A DNA stretch of 38,280 nucleotides from Enterococcus sp. DIV0660C (GCF_017316125.1 NZ_JAFLWA010000045.1:1-38280), one strand, 5' to 3'; shown: positions 16,525 through 26,040, counted from the first letter of the stretch. Notes: generated by a model from the letters alone, not told the origin. A program made the numbers and translations.

Positions 16525-17365
16525 CGAAATATTCTTGTTCATCGTCCATCCATCCAATAAAGGTGTCTGTTCCTTCAACAGTCAATCCTTTTTCCGCATT
16601 TCCTTTTTCAAAAGATACGCCTGCTTGTACTTCATTGTTCATTTGGAAAGTTGAATCGCCTATCAATGTTAGTTGATAGCCAGGAACAGCTAAATCCGTC
16701 AACTGAACAGAACCATTTTTAGCAACAATCGTGCTTGATTCTGTTAACGCACTATCATAAAAATAAAAATTACTTCCCTCACCAGTAAAGTTTCCCTTTT
16801 TAGTTTTCAAACGACTAAAATCAAGCGAACCAAATTGATCTTTGGCTGTCACTGAGTCCGTCGTTAAGCCAATAAAACTTAACCAACTATTTGCATAAGC
16901 GTCAACAGTTAGATTTTTTGTTGCAATATCTGTCATCGCTAATCGACTATTACTGCTTTCAATCGTAACATCACTGAGAGACATTTCTTTTGGTACCGTA
17001 ATCGTTATCTGTGGCTGATTTTCTTCCAAACTAAGCTGAACTGGATATTCCGGCTGACCTTGCGCTTGAATGGCTAATGTTTGATTCTTTAAATCAATTT
17101 TTGGTGCATCTGACTTTTCATAACGAGTCGTGACTTCAAAATCAATCCCTTGTCTGATTTTGATTTCTTGGTTTTCTGCCTGAATCACTAATTTTTTGAT
17201 TTCATTTGCTTTAAATTTTTCTGTATGCTCTTGCATCTCTAATAACTTAGGACCATTTTCCCAAACGATTGTCTTTTGTGCACCTGCCGTATATGTCCCT
17301 GCTGCCAAAATTCCACCAAAGAGCATCAAGCCACTACCAATCAATAAAAATTGTTTTAGTTTCAT
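16517..17365 (-). CDS. DUF4097 beta-strand repeat protein
   Basis: Membrane-anchored protein of 282 residues. An N-terminal hydrophobic segment (about 5-28) is followed by a right-handed beta-helix-like region of short repeats (about 60-265: VTIESSNSRL, LTVDAYANSWLSF, STIVAKNGSVQLTDL), as in DUF4097 proteins. The ATG at 17365 lies 8 bp after GGAGAGG, which itself covers an in-frame GTG at 17374. It is last of the padR-DUF1700-DUF4097 genes, a common operon linked to envelope stress. Function is not established. The C terminus is acidic (WMDDEQEYFDE) and overlaps the repeat ORF. Confidence 0.8.
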   Translation of the reverse strand: MKLKQFLLIGSGLMLFGGILAAGTYTAGAQKTIVWENGPKLLEMQEHTEKFKANEIKKLVIQAENQEIKIRQGIDFEVTTRYEKSDAPKIDLKNQTLAIQAQGQPEYPVQLSLEENQPQITITVPKEMSLSDVTIESSNSRLAMTDIATKNLTVDAYANSWLSFIGLTTDSVTAKDQFGSLDFSRLKTKKGNFTGEGSNFYFYDSALTESSTIVAKNGSVQLTDLAVPGYQLTLIGDSTFQMNNEVQAGVSFEKGNAEKGLTVEGTDTFIGWMDDEQEYFDE

Positions 17366-17370
17366 TTCAT

Positions 17371-17997
17371 TCACCTCTCCGTTCCATCGTGTGTTGGATG
17401 AAGACCACGGTTAGTAACAAAGCGACGACCGACCCATTTCACAAAACGCATCATCAACTGAGCCAACCATTTTGTCAATCTCACTAAAATCGGAGTAAAA
17501 AAGATAGCTGCACCAGTCGCAAACAGACCTAAGCCAACGAAAAACAAACCACTGACAACTGATTGTCCTAAAATCATCAGTCCTGCTAACGCCATAACCA
17601 CGCCTACTCCTAAAATCACAATGCAAACAACATAGATACTAAAAATAACCGCAAATAATGCGATGACCGAACCAACCAATACAGCAATAAATAGCAATGC
17701 TAAAGGAATTAAGATTGGCGATGCAAATAAGCCAAGTAAAATTAACCAAATCAAACGCATTTGTCTTTTCGGACTATTTTGATGAATCTCTTCTTGACCT
17801 AAGTCATCTGCTTCAGAAAAATAATTGATCTTCAACTTCAATGCAAACTGTTTAGGTGTGCCATATTCTTCTAAAATTTCATCGACTGTCTTACCTGAAT
17901 CCAAAAAATACTCTTCGTAATATTGGATCAAATCAAAGCGGTCAGCTTCAGGAATTTCTTGAAGTTCGTCTAAGACTTCACTTAAATATTCATTCAT
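17371..17997 (-). CDS. DUF1700/HAAS-domain membrane protein
   Basis: Protein of 208 residues. Residues 1-60 (MNEYLSEVLDELQEIPEADR, YYEEYFLDSG, EEYGTPKQFALKL) are a helical HAAS-type domain. Several membrane helices (about 85-175) and a basic tail follow. Such proteins accompany PadR regulators and DUF4097 proteins. The start overlaps the end of padR by 8 bp, and the stop precedes the DUF4097 start, so the three are translationally linked. Confidence 0.82.
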   Translation of the reverse strand: MNEYLSEVLDELQEIPEADRFDLIQYYEEYFLDSGKTVDEILEEYGTPKQFALKLKINYFSEADDLGQEEIHQNSPKRQMRLIWLILLGLFASPILIPLALLFIAVLVGSVIALFAVIFSIYVVCIVILGVGVVMALAGLMILGQSVVSGLFFVGLGLFATGAAIFFTPILVRLTKWLAQLMMRFVKWVGRRFVTNRGLHPTHDGTER

Positions 17998-18307
17998 GTC
18001 TATTATCCTCCAATAACCGATCTAAAGAGTCTCGAAAAACGATCCATTCATCAATAATTTCTTCTAAATGTGTATGTCCGATTGGTGTTAAGCGATAATA
18101 TCTTCGGTTTCGACCCTCGAATGGTTCATCATAGGTTTCTAAATATCCTTCTTGTTTCAATCTTCTTAATACGGGATACATGGTAGATTCACTAATTGAT
18201 AAACTTTCCTGCACAATTTTTGTTAGTGCATATCCATACATATCTTCTCGACTCAATGCTGCTAACACCGTTCCATCAAGAAGAACCGTTGGAATTTGAA
18301 TATGCAT
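17990..18307 (-). CDS. PadR-family transcriptional regulator
   Basis: Winged-helix repressor of 105 residues with the PadR core (LLDGTVLAALSREDMYGYAL, SESTMYPVLRRLKQEGYL, NRRYYRLTPIGHTHL). The ATG follows AGAAGGTG. It heads the operon and most likely represses its own promoter through the 27-bp palindrome upstream. The ligand is unknown; relatives respond to membrane-active compounds. Confidence 0.9.
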   Translation of the reverse strand: MHIQIPTVLLDGTVLAALSREDMYGYALTKIVQESLSISESTMYPVLRRLKQEGYLETYDEPFEGRNRRYYRLTPIGHTHLEEIIDEWIVFRDSLDRLLEDNRHE

Positions 18308-18340
18308 AGCGACACCTTCTTTTACAATATTTTTAATTCC

Positions 18341-18367
18341 ACTATATTATATCAGATATAATATAGT
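18341..18367 (-). promoter_or_regulatory. padR promoter inside a 27-bp perfect palindrome
   Basis: Arms ACTATATTATATC (18341-18353) and GATATAATATAGT (18355-18367) are exact inverse complements around one central base. On the minus strand an extended -10, TGATATAAT (hexamer at plus 18346-18351), sits inside it, 18 bp after TTGCTC. Autorepression by PadR is inferred. Confidence 0.8.
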
Positions 18368-18397
18368 TTGAGCAACGTATTCTAATTTTTAGTTGAG

Positions 18398-18429
18398 TAA
18401 AAAAAAAGAGAAGGTCTTTACACCTTCTC
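18398..18429 (-). terminator. terminator overlapping the stop of a candidate small gene
   Basis: On the minus strand GAGAAGGT pairs with ACCTTCTC (plus 18408-18429), followed by nine T. The loop carries the TAA of the 45-codon ORF. Confidence 0.85.
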
Positions 18430-18555
18430 ACCAACTAAATTTGGTAGTTTTTTCCATCCACTAATAACCAATTTTTTTGAATAGTTTTCTTCGTACAAAC
18501 TGATTGTTAGAAAAACATGAACTTTCGCTTGGATAACCACAAACCATACTGTCAT
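18418..18555 (-). CDS. candidate 45-residue small protein
   Basis: An ATG ORF (MTVWFVVIQAKVHVFLTISL at its start) in an otherwise gene-free gap. An extended -10, TGCTATACT, lies about 16 bases before the ATG, and a strong terminator ends it, so a short transcript is well supported. AGGTGAG lies just before the ATG but is close. The leader would be only a few bases, so this may be a leaderless mRNA or a small RNA instead. The peptide begins hydrophobic and ends basic (SGWKKLPN, VGEKV). No family recognised. Confidence 0.4.
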   Translation of the reverse strand: MTVWFVVIQAKVHVFLTISLYEENYSKKLVISGWKKLPNLVGEKV

Positions 18556-18649
18556 CTCACCTGCTAGTATAGCATGGGTATAAATGAAAATACTTTACTT
18601 TAAAATAATCTTGTTGTCTTATAAAATTTTTTCTTATTTATTCTGGCTT

Positions 18650-19378
18650 TTATAATAGAGGCAAAATGATTGTCGTCCACAACCAACTAAAAGGCATTAC
18701 TACAACCATCGCTGGAATCATGTCAGCAACTGGAAACATTTTGACATGAATCATTCGAAAACCAGTTGCAAGCATCAAAAAGCCACCACAAGCTTTAAAA
18801 TCTAGAATCATTGCTGGCGTTGTCATTGGAAAAATGAATTTTGCTAATAAAAACAAAGCATAAAAAATAATGAATTGCGGTATCGCAATGACGGAAACTA
18901 CAAATCCTAAATTACAAGCAAAAATCGTTGCTGTAAAAAAATCTAAAACAGATTTTGAAATCAAAATCGTGTTATCTCCTGTCATTCCTGAATCAATACT
19001 TCCGTAAATCCCCATCCCACTTGCACAAAATAGCACAATCACTGTGACTAAGGTATTAATGAACTCTTCATGAGATAAATCAAGCTTTTCACTAGGAAAT
19101 AATTTTGAAATTGGCTTTTGCATCAAATTTGCGCCTTGATCAATCCGCTCTCCTAGATGAATGACTAGTCCAATCACTGTCCCGATCACTAAAGCAAAAA
19201 TGACAGGTGGCATATTTTTCATCGGGCCCATCGAATAAATCCCCATCCCCATTGAACAAACACCAAACACCATCATTAGTTGTGTTTTAAATCGATTACT
19301 TAATTTCTCTCCTAAAAGACCTCCAAACAGTCCTCCAAAAAAGACCGTTCCGACGTTGATTAATACTCCAGTTGGCAT
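18650..19378 (-). CDS. DUF554 membrane protein
   Basis: Integral membrane protein of 242 residues with about seven hydrophobic segments, matching the DUF554 family (start MPTGVLINVGTVFFGGLFG, internal FALVIGTVIGLVIHLGERID, FCASGMGIYGSIDSG). The ATG at 19378 follows AAAGGAG. The longer upstream frame is not supported. Function unknown; a small-molecule transporter is possible. It diverges from a LysR regulator, which may control it. Confidence 0.85.
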   Translation of the reverse strand: MPTGVLINVGTVFFGGLFGGLLGEKLSNRFKTQLMMVFGVCSMGMGIYSMGPMKNMPPVIFALVIGTVIGLVIHLGERIDQGANLMQKPISKLFPSEKLDLSHEEFINTLVTVIVLFCASGMGIYGSIDSGMTGDNTILISKSVLDFFTATIFACNLGFVVSVIAIPQFIIFYALFLLAKFIFPMTTPAMILDFKACGGFLMLATGFRMIHVKMFPVADMIPAMVVVMPFSWLWTTIILPLL

Positions 19379-19529
19379 AAAAAAACTCCTTTCTACCTTA
19401 ACGCGCTTCATTTACTCTTTCAAAGCGTTCCTTTTCGCTGCATTTTTTAGTCTATCAAAGTTTTTTCATTCAACCAATTCAAATTTCATGTTAAAGTATT
19501 CATAAACGGAATAGTTAGGAGAGGTTTCC

Positions 19530-20420
19530 TTGAATATTCAAAAACTTGTTGTCTTTCTTGATCTAGCAAAGACGTTAAGCTTTACTAAAACAGCAGAACA
19601 TCTTTTCATGACACAAGGAACGATTTCCAAACAAATCATTGCTTTAGAAAAGGAGCTAGACACTCAATTATTTGACCGCACGCATCGAAAAATCGAGTTA
19701 ACAGAAACCGCACAGCTCATTCTGCCCTATGCGAAAAAAATTGTCGAACAATACCAAGGCATGACGGATGTCTTAGAAATGTATACCAAAAAACAAAATC
19801 TCTCTTTAAGCATTTTAACGATTCCTACTATGACCCACTATGCTGGATTTCGTCATATTACTCAATTTTTGAAACTTCATCCTGAATTTTCTATTCAACT
19901 CAAAGAAGTTGAAAGTGCGGAAGTCCCTTATTACTCAACTGAACAAATTGATTCAATTATTTTTGGTCGAAATTTTCATGAGCCACCGACAAATTTTGAA
20001 TGGCTTCCCACTGAAAAAGATTACTTTGTTGCCGTACTCCCAGCTCATCACCCTTTAGCGCATGAAAAAAAATTAAATTTACGTGAACTAAAAGATGAAG
20101 CCTTTCTGTTACTTGGACAGCAAACCAATCTTTATCAACCAGTGATTGATCTTTGCCACGAAGTCGGGTTTGAGCCTAACATTGTCTACAACGGGTCTCG
20201 AATGGACTTGATTCTCAACATGATTGCAAACGATATGGGCATCTCGATCGTGATGGAAAAAACGGTTAATTATCTATTAAAGGAAGATACGGTACTCGTT
20301 CCCATTACACCAAACAGAGAAAGTTTTCTGGCATTCGCTAGAAAACAAGGGGAACATTCTTTAGCCTCAAATACGTTTTGGAAATACTTAAAACAAAATA
20401 TACAGCTTCTTAGAAGTTAA
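19530..20420 (+). CDS. LysR-family transcriptional regulator
   Basis: Regulator of 296 residues with an N-terminal winged helix (MNIQKLVVFLDLAKTLSFTK, HLFMTQGTISKQIIALEKEL) and a LysR effector-binding domain (about 90-290). The start is TTG at 19530, preceded by AGGAGAGG. It diverges from the DUF554 gene, the classical layout for a LysR target. Effector unknown. Confidence 0.88.
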   Translation: MNIQKLVVFLDLAKTLSFTKTAEHLFMTQGTISKQIIALEKELDTQLFDRTHRKIELTETAQLILPYAKKIVEQYQGMTDVLEMYTKKQNLSLSILTIPTMTHYAGFRHITQFLKLHPEFSIQLKEVESAEVPYYSTEQIDSIIFGRNFHEPPTNFEWLPTEKDYFVAVLPAHHPLAHEKKLNLRELKDEAFLLLGQQTNLYQPVIDLCHEVGFEPNIVYNGSRMDLILNMIANDMGISIVMEKTVNYLLKEDTVLVPITPNRESFLAFARKQGEHSLASNTFWKYLKQNIQLLRS

Positions 20421-20448
20421 CTTTCTTGTTCAACTTCTAAGAAACTGT
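20402..20448 (+). terminator. possible terminator after the LysR gene
   Basis: TTCTTAGAAGTT and AACTTCTAAGAA form a long stem (20402-20418 with 20432-20448) overlapping the stop codon. The T run after it is poor, so termination is uncertain. Confidence 0.45.
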
Positions 20449-20566
20449 ATAAAATAGTGTCACTCTATTCGCTTCTCTGATGTCAAAATCATGAGGAGAT
20501 TTTTGTTAGTTGTTTTGTGTGCGCACTATCTACTCGGACTAAGCATTTTGTGCCACAACCTTTTTC

Positions 20567-21637
20567 TCAGTGTTCAAGAAGCGCTTCCTTCACAACTTCT
20601 TCCACATTTTTCAAACGTATCATCACCGTCGTCCCCACACCTTCAATACTACTGTAGTCAATACGTCCTTGATGCAATTCCAAAATTTTCTTCACTAACG
20701 AAAGGCCCAAACCATTCCCCGCATTCTGATGACTCGTATCGCCTTGATAGAATTTATCAAAAATTTTTGCCGAAGTTTCCTCATCCATACCGATACCAGA
20801 GTCTGTCACTTCCAATACGATTTCGTCTTTTTTCTGCGTTAGTTTTACCGAAATTTTACCAGTTGGACGATTATATTTGATGGCATTATCCATAATGTTC
20901 AACCAAACTTGGTACAAGAGTTCTTCATTTCCAACATACTTCACTTTTTCCAGTTGGATATCCAACTGTAATTGTTCTTTTTCCCACTTCGGTTGTAAAA
21001 ATAAAATCACTTCTCGAATTTGTTCATCTAAACGAAATTCTTTTTTCTCCATTAGCATATGTTGATTCTCTAGCTTATTCAATTTCAAAACATTTTCTGT
21101 TAATTGAGAAAGTTGCGTGATTCCTTCGATGATTCGTTGTAAAAATACCTGTCGTTCTTCGTCTGAAAGATCGGGATTTTGTAATAATTGGACATAGCCT
21201 TGGATAGTTGCTAACGGTGTCTTGAATTCATGCGAAACATTTGAGACGAAGTCATTGCGCAAAGTTTCGATGCTATTCAACTCTTGAACCATTACATTGA
21301 AATCTTGATACAGTTGCTGAACTTCAGCTACTTTTTGTTGCTCATTCATTTGGATTGTAAAATCGCCTTTTGCTACTTGGCTCATATTTTTTCTTAGTTC
21401 ACTAATTGGATACAATATCCCTCTACCAACAAACGCAGAGATTCCTGTTCCAACGACTGCACTAAATCCTGCTAAAACCATGATTGGATAAAGCGTCGGC
21501 CGTTCTGTTGGTGTCCAAGAACGTTGATTTGCCAACAAATAAACCAATCCTACAAAACAAGCTAGCGTCACTATAATGCACAAAAAAACAATCAGTGCAA
21601 AATAGATCCAGAGCTGTGAAAATATTTTTTTCTTCAT
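20567..21637 (-). CDS. sensor histidine kinase
   Basis: Membrane kinase of 356 residues. Two membrane helices (about 10-36 and 50-75) flank a very short outside loop of about 12 residues. HAMP (about 75-125), dimerisation domain with His136 in VSHEFKTPL, and ATPase domain with NAIKYN, DSGIGMD and GNGLGLSL follow. The short loop suggests sensing within the membrane or through the partner ABC transporter. The start overlaps the regulator stop (ATGA). Confidence 0.9.
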   Translation of the reverse strand: MKKKIFSQLWIYFALIVFLCIIVTLACFVGLVYLLANQRSWTPTERPTLYPIMVLAGFSAVVGTGISAFVGRGILYPISELRKNMSQVAKGDFTIQMNEQQKVAEVQQLYQDFNVMVQELNSIETLRNDFVSNVSHEFKTPLATIQGYVQLLQNPDLSDEERQVFLQRIIEGITQLSQLTENVLKLNKLENQHMLMEKKEFRLDEQIREVILFLQPKWEKEQLQLDIQLEKVKYVGNEELLYQVWLNIMDNAIKYNRPTGKISVKLTQKKDEIVLEVTDSGIGMDEETSAKIFDKFYQGDTSHQNAGNGLGLSLVKKILELHQGRIDYSSIEGVGTTVMIRLKNVEEVVKEALLEH

Positions 21638-22308
21638 TTTTTGATAACCGCCTTATATCCGAGTCCACGAATCGTTACAATTTGAAAATCTTGATTGTTT
21701 TCAAAACGCGTACGTAAACGTTTCACGTGAACATCAATCGTTCGTTCCTCCGTATTCGTATCCATCCCCCAAATCTCATCCATTAATTGTTGGCGCGTGA
21801 ATATTTTATTAGGGTAAGATAGCAACTTATACAATAATAGAAATTCCTTTTGCGGTAAAATCATTGACTCCTCTTTACTCGTCACCTCATAGGTTTCTTG
21901 ATCTAAACAAGTCTCACCAATTATCAGGCGTTGACTATGATTGATCTTTGCTCGACGTAACAAAGCCTCCACCCGCAAGACCATTTCGTTGACGTCTACT
22001 GGCTTCGTCATGTAGTCGTCTGCGCCCAAATGAAAGCCCCGTTTCTTGTCCTCAAAGTCATGCTTCGCAGTAATGATCAATACAGGCGTCTCAATCTTAC
22101 TCCCTCGTAAATTCTCCAACAATGTATACCCATCCATTGCTGGCATCATCACATCAGTTATAATCAAATCAACATGATTATTTTCAAGTTTTTTCAGTGC
22201 ATCTTCGCCATTAAAGGCGAGAATAGTGGAAAAACCAGCTCGTTTTAACACAGATTGATACAATAATTGTAGATTCTCATCGTCTTCAACAACTAAAAGT
22301 CGGTTCAT
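21634..22308 (-). CDS. OmpR-family response regulator
   Basis: The ATG at 22308 (MNRLLVVEDDEN) follows GAGGAAAA and gives 224 residues; upstream in-frame codons run through the promoter region. The receiver domain has phospho-acceptor Asp52 (TDVMMP) and a conserved Lys in MTKPVD. The C-terminal winged helix has EERTIDVHVKRLR and TIRGLGYK. Co-transcribed with the kinase and divergent from the ABC transporter, which it probably activates. Confidence 0.92.
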   Translation of the reverse strand: MNRLLVVEDDENLQLLYQSVLKRAGFSTILAFNGEDALKKLENNHVDLIITDVMMPAMDGYTLLENLRGSKIETPVLIITAKHDFEDKKRGFHLGADDYMTKPVDVNEMVLRVEALLRRAKINHSQRLIIGETCLDQETYEVTSKEESMILPQKEFLLLYKLLSYPNKIFTRQQLMDEIWGMDTNTEERTIDVHVKRLRTRFENNQDFQIVTIRGLGYKAVIKK

Positions 22309-22352
22309 TGCGCTTTTCCTCATTTTTCTAAAAAATTTCTTGAATGTTTCAC

Positions 22353-22410
22353 TCAGTTCATATTCAGTTAACATTCATTCGTTATACTTTCACTATCATT
22401 CTGTTATAGT
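22353..22410 (+). promoter_or_regulatory. three 11-bp direct repeats upstream of the ABC transporter promoter
   Basis: TCAGTTCATAT (22353-22363), TCAGTTAACAT (22364-22374) and the weaker TCATTCGTTAT (22375-22385) are contiguous. An extended -10, TGTTATAGT (hexamer 22405-22410), follows. The third repeat overlaps the -35 position, as expected for activation by an OmpR-type regulator binding in tandem with one-helical-turn spacing. Confidence 0.6.
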
Positions 22411-22450
22411 TGTTATTATACAGAATATTTTTAATGAGAGAAGGATGAAG

Positions 22451-24787
22451 ATGCTACAACTAAAGGATATTAAAAAGTATTATAAAGTTGGCGAAACGAC
22501 AACTAAAGCATTAGATGGCGTTTCCGTTGCTTTTAGACAAAAAGAATTCGTCGCAATTCTTGGTCCAAGTGGTTCTGGGAAAACAACTATGCTAAACGTT
22601 ATCGGCGGGTTAGATAACTATGATTCAGGCGACATGGTCATCAACGGAAAATCAACAAAAGATTTTAAAGATAGCGACTGGGATGCCTATCGTAATAATT
22701 CGATTGGCTTTGTTTTCCAAAGCTACAACTTGATTGGACATCTAGGAATTATTGAAAATGTGGAACTTGGAATGACCTTAAGTGGGGTTCCTAAAGAAGA
22801 AAAGCGAAAAAAAGCAGAAGAAGCTTTAAATCGTGTTGGACTTTCTGCCCATATGCACAAAAAACCAAATCAACTTTCTGGTGGACAAATGCAACGTGTC
22901 GCAATTGCCCGTGCTTTAGCAAACAACCCAGATATTCTATTATGCGACGAACCAACTGGGGCATTAGATACCGAAACAAGTATTCAAATTATGGAATTGA
23001 TTCGAGAACTTTCTAAAGAGAAATTAGTCATCATGGTCACGCATAATCCTGAACTAGCTAACCAATATGCTGATCGAATTATTGAATTTTCAGACGGAAA
23101 AATTTTAGCAGACTCTCATCCACATATCGAGCGACCAAAAAATGATCAGTTCAATTTGCGCCGTACGAAAATGAGTTTTTGGACAGCTCTAAAACTTTCT
23201 TTCAATAATATCCGAACAAAAAAAGGGCGAACGTTCTTAACCTCTTTTGCATCAAGTATCGGAATTATCGGGATTGCGATCGTCTTAGCCTTGTCTACAG
23301 GGTTCCAAAAACAAATTGATAGTACACAATCAGAAACAATGTCAAAATTCCCAATCACAATTTCAAAAGTGACAACTAGTCAAACAAATAACTCTGCCGC
23401 ACTTGGTGCAAGTAAAGCGGACTACCCAAATAAAAAAACAATCACCGCTAAAACTAGTGATGAAGATAAGGCACAACACACAAACAAAATTGATCAAAAA
23501 TATGTCGATTATGTAAATGATATTGATCCTGATTTAAGTAATAATATTGGCTTTACTCGATCAACGGGAATCAATCTGCTTCGTGAAATTGATGGAAAAG
23601 CTCAACCAGTAAGCTTCTCCAATGCGAGTCCTGATAACGACGCTCTTTCTTTTTCAAGCACGATGGCTTCCATGACAGGTGTCGGTGTCTCAACTTTCCC
23701 AACACAATTAGCAGCTGATAAAGGAAACTTTTTAAAAGATAACTATTCACTACTTGCTGGTAATTATCCAAGTGCAACAACTGATGTAGTTCTGATTGTC
23801 GATGGAAACAATAATACGAATATCAACGCACTAAAAAATCTTGGTTTTGATGTAAAAGAAGATCAAAAATTTGATTTTGATCAAATTATTGGTACTACTT
23901 TAAAATTAGTGAACAATAATGACTATTACTCACAATTGCCAACTGGAACATTTATTCCAAATTCTGACTACGACAAAATGTACAATGACTCGACTGAAGA
24001 ATTAAAAATAGCAGGTATTTTGCGTGTGAAATCATCTTCAACAATGAATCTTTTATCTCCAGGTATTGCTTACAGCGACCAGTTAACAACACAAATTGTT
24101 GACAAAAACAAGGATTCTGAAATCGTTAAGGCACAAAGAGATAGTGACACCAATGTGATGACCACTGAAAAACTAGATGCTTCTGCCAAAGAAACATTTA
24201 TTAGTTACCTTGGTGGTGATAGCTTGCCTTCAAGTATTATGATTTATCCAAATAATTTTGAAGACAAAGATAAAGTTCTTGATTATCTGGATGACTACAA
24301 CAAAGGCAAATCAGAAGAAGACAAAATCATTTATTCTGACCTCGCAGGTACAATGACTGAATTAACTGGTGGATTGATGGATGCCATCACTTACGTATTA
24401 GTCGCTTTTGCAGGTATTTCACTGGTGACAAGTATGATCATGATTAGTATCATCACCTATACTTCAGTAATTGAACGAACAAAAGAAATTGGTGTATTGA
24501 AAGCTTTGGGTGCTCGTAAAAAAGATATTACTCGAGTTTTTGATGCTGAAACTTGCATTTTAGGAATTTCTTCTGGTATTTTAGGAATCTTAATTGCTTG
24601 GTTAGCTACATTTCCAATCAACAGTATCTTATATAGTATGACTGATTTGAAAAATGTCGCTCAATTAAACCCTGTTCACGCATTGATTTTAGTAGTGGTT
24701 TCAACTATTTTAACAATGCTTGGTGGACACATTCCAGCTCGTATGGCAGCGAAAAAAGATGCTGCTATTGCTTTACGCGCTGAATAA
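22451..24787 (+). CDS. fused MacB-like ABC transporter (ATPase plus permease)
   Basis: Single chain of 778 residues. The ATPase is at about 1-225 (Walker [10 protein letters not shown], signature LSGGQ, Walker [13 protein letters not shown]). A first membrane helix lies near 270-300, followed by a large extracellular domain (about 300-640, polar, rich in Asn/Asp/Ser). Three FtsX-type C-terminal helices include [19 protein letters not shown]. The ATG at 22451 lies 7 bp after GAGAAGG; a closer ATG at 22445 is too near. The type fits MacB-like exporters of peptides or toxic compounds. Substrate unknown. Confidence 0.88.
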   Translation: MLQLKDIKKYYKVGETTTKALDGVSVAFRQKEFVAILGPSGSGKTTMLNVIGGLDNYDSGDMVINGKSTKDFKDSDWDAYRNNSIGFVFQSYNLIGHLGIIENVELGMTLSGVPKEEKRKKAEEALNRVGLSAHMHKKPNQLSGGQMQRVAIARALANNPDILLCDEPTGALDTETSIQIMELIRELSKEKLVIMVTHNPELANQYADRIIEFSDGKILADSHPHIERPKNDQFNLRRTKMSFWTALKLSFNNIRTKKGRTFLTSFASSIGIIGIAIVLALSTGFQKQIDSTQSETMSKFPITISKVTTSQTNNSAALGASKADYPNKKTITAKTSDEDKAQHTNKIDQKYVDYVNDIDPDLSNNIGFTRSTGINLLREIDGKAQPVSFSNASPDNDALSFSSTMASMTGVGVSTFPTQLAADKGNFLKDNYSLLAGNYPSATTDVVLIVDGNNNTNINALKNLGFDVKEDQKFDFDQIIGTTLKLVNNNDYYSQLPTGTFIPNSDYDKMYNDSTEELKIAGILRVKSSSTMNLLSPGIAYSDQLTTQIVDKNKDSEIVKAQRDSDTNVMTTEKLDASAKETFISYLGGDSLPSSIMIYPNNFEDKDKVLDYLDDYNKGKSEEDKIIYSDLAGTMTELTGGLMDAITYVLVAFAGISLVTSMIMISIITYTSVIERTKEIGVLKALGARKKDITRVFDAETCILGISSGILGILIAWLATFPINSILYSMTDLKNVAQLNPVHALILVVVSTILTMLGGHIPARMAAKKDAAIALRAE

Positions 24788-24803
24788 ATTTATATTTATA
24801 AAC

Positions 24804-24845
24804 AAAAAAGCAGCTAAAATCACTAATGATTTCAGCTGCTTTTTA
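24804..24845. terminator. bidirectional terminator after the ABC transporter
   Basis: AAAAAGCAGCT and AGCTGCTTTTT arms extend through AAATCA/TGATTT with one mismatch. It serves convergent genes ending at 24787 and 24862. Confidence 0.88.
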
Positions 24846-24861
24846 TTTCCGTTTTAGCTAC

Positions 24862-25158
24862 TTACAGCTTTGGTATACTATCTTGTCCCTTATACCAAAG
24901 TTCTTCTGAAGTATATCGATCGGTTTCGTTCAGCACGACCGTTCCATCTAATTCAATTTCAGTTTTACTCCCAATCCACATATTTGCTGGCATTCCTAAA
25001 AGATTTTTGCGTGCTCCTTTGCTGTTTAATTTGAATGCATCTCCGAGGTCTTCAACCCAGTGTGATTTTAAGTATTTTGTCTGACCATTATCAAAATCTA
25101 CTTTCAAAATATTGGCTACATTTTCCACTTTTATTGCTTTCGGTACTTGCTCTTTCAT
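24862..25158 (-). CDS. hypothetical small protein
   Basis: The ATG at 25158 (MKEQVPKAIKVENVANILKV) follows TTGGAGGAG, giving 98 residues. The longer upstream frame is not supported. It is soluble, without signal or membrane segment, and looks like a small beta-rich domain (VDFDNGQTKYLKSHWVEDLG, MWIGSKTEIELDGTVVL). I do not recognise a family. It stands alone between terminators. Confidence 0.65.
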   Translation of the reverse strand: MKEQVPKAIKVENVANILKVDFDNGQTKYLKSHWVEDLGDAFKLNSKGARKNLLGMPANMWIGSKTEIELDGTVVLNETDRYTSEELWYKGQDSIPKL

Positions 25159-25260
25159 TTCTACTCCTCCAATCCTTTTTAAGATGTCTCCCATGCCACA
25201 AAAAGAAAGCGCTATCCTCCACCAGTTTAACATGTTAGAAATGTTCCTACAATTATTCAA

Positions 25261-25325
25261 AAAAATAGACTAGAACCTTTACAGGTCCTAGTCTATTTTT
25301 CAAACAGTTGGTCAAACAACTGTTT
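25261..25325. terminator. terminator of the exporter operon
   Basis: AAAAATAGACTAG (25261-25273) pairs with CTAGTCTATTTTT (25288-25300). A second hairpin, AAACAGTTG with CAACTGTTT (25302-25325), adjoins it right after the DUF4811 gene. Confidence 0.85.
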
Positions 25326-25332
25326 CTAGCAT

Positions 25333-26040
25333 CTATTTTTCTTTCACTTCTTGAATCAATTTGGTAAACGCTTCTTGTTGATAAGCAGCTGTTAATTTTT
25401 TGATTAGCGCTTCTTGCTCAGATTGACTCATTTGTGGATTCTCCATCATTGCTTGCTTTAAGCCGTCCTGTACATAAGCTTTTGCTTCACTTTCCATAGT
25501 ACTTTGACGTTCTTTGGAAAGTTTTGCTAATTTTTCTGCTTGATCTGTATTTAAAGTAATCCAGTCCTTTGGTAATTTAAATGTATTCACACGTTTATCA
25601 AACTCATGATTATTATCAGCTATATTAAACCAAAATTTATAATGATCATTCTTGTATACCCAATAAGTCGTTTTTGTGACTTTTTCTGCAGCTCCAGTAG
25701 TTGACTCCACTTTGTTCGTTACATTGTCAGTTCCAGTAGCTGTTGGTTTTTTCTGACTTTCTTTGGTCTTATACAAGTAAATCTTTTCAGTTCCATCACC
25801 AAGTTCTTTATAAAGTAACAGATTGGCACCTGAATCAGCGCTAGAAACGATTTTTTTCGTTGTTGTTTCCGTCACTCTTTCCATCCCAAAATGGTTAGAA
25901 ATATTCGCTACAATCAATCCTAAAGCTCCAACAAAAACGGCACCAAAGATCAATGAAAGGACTGTTTGCCATGCTTTTTTGGCAAAAACATTAATCAAAG
26001 CAAAGGCAACTAAACTAATAATCAAAATACCAATTATCAT
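25333..26040 (-). CDS. DUF4811 membrane protein
   Basis: Protein of 235 residues with two N-terminal membrane helices (about 2-18 and 24-46), an extracytoplasmic domain (about 60-160, with YWVYKNDHYKFWFN) and a long helical charged C terminus (about 165-235). Such DUF4811 proteins are regularly encoded with DHA2 drug exporters. The start overlaps the exporter stop by 4 bp. It may assist or stabilise the exporter; role unproven. Confidence 0.78.
   Translation of the reverse strand: MIIGILIISLVAFALINVFAKKAWQTVLSLIFGAVFVGALGLIVANISNHFGMERVTETTTKKIVSSADSGANLLLYKELGDGTEKIYLYKTKESQKKPTATGTDNVTNKVESTTGAAEKVTKTTYWVYKNDHYKFWFNIADNNHEFDKRVNTFKLPKDWITLNTDQAEKLAKLSKERQSTMESEAKAYVQDGLKQAMMENPQMSQSEQEALIKKLTAAYQQEAFTKLIQEVKEK

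Noticed and set aside
20491-20880. 129-codon plus-strand ORF after the LysR gene
   Set aside because: Mostly antisense to the histidine kinase; translation shows no domain and no good ribosome site.
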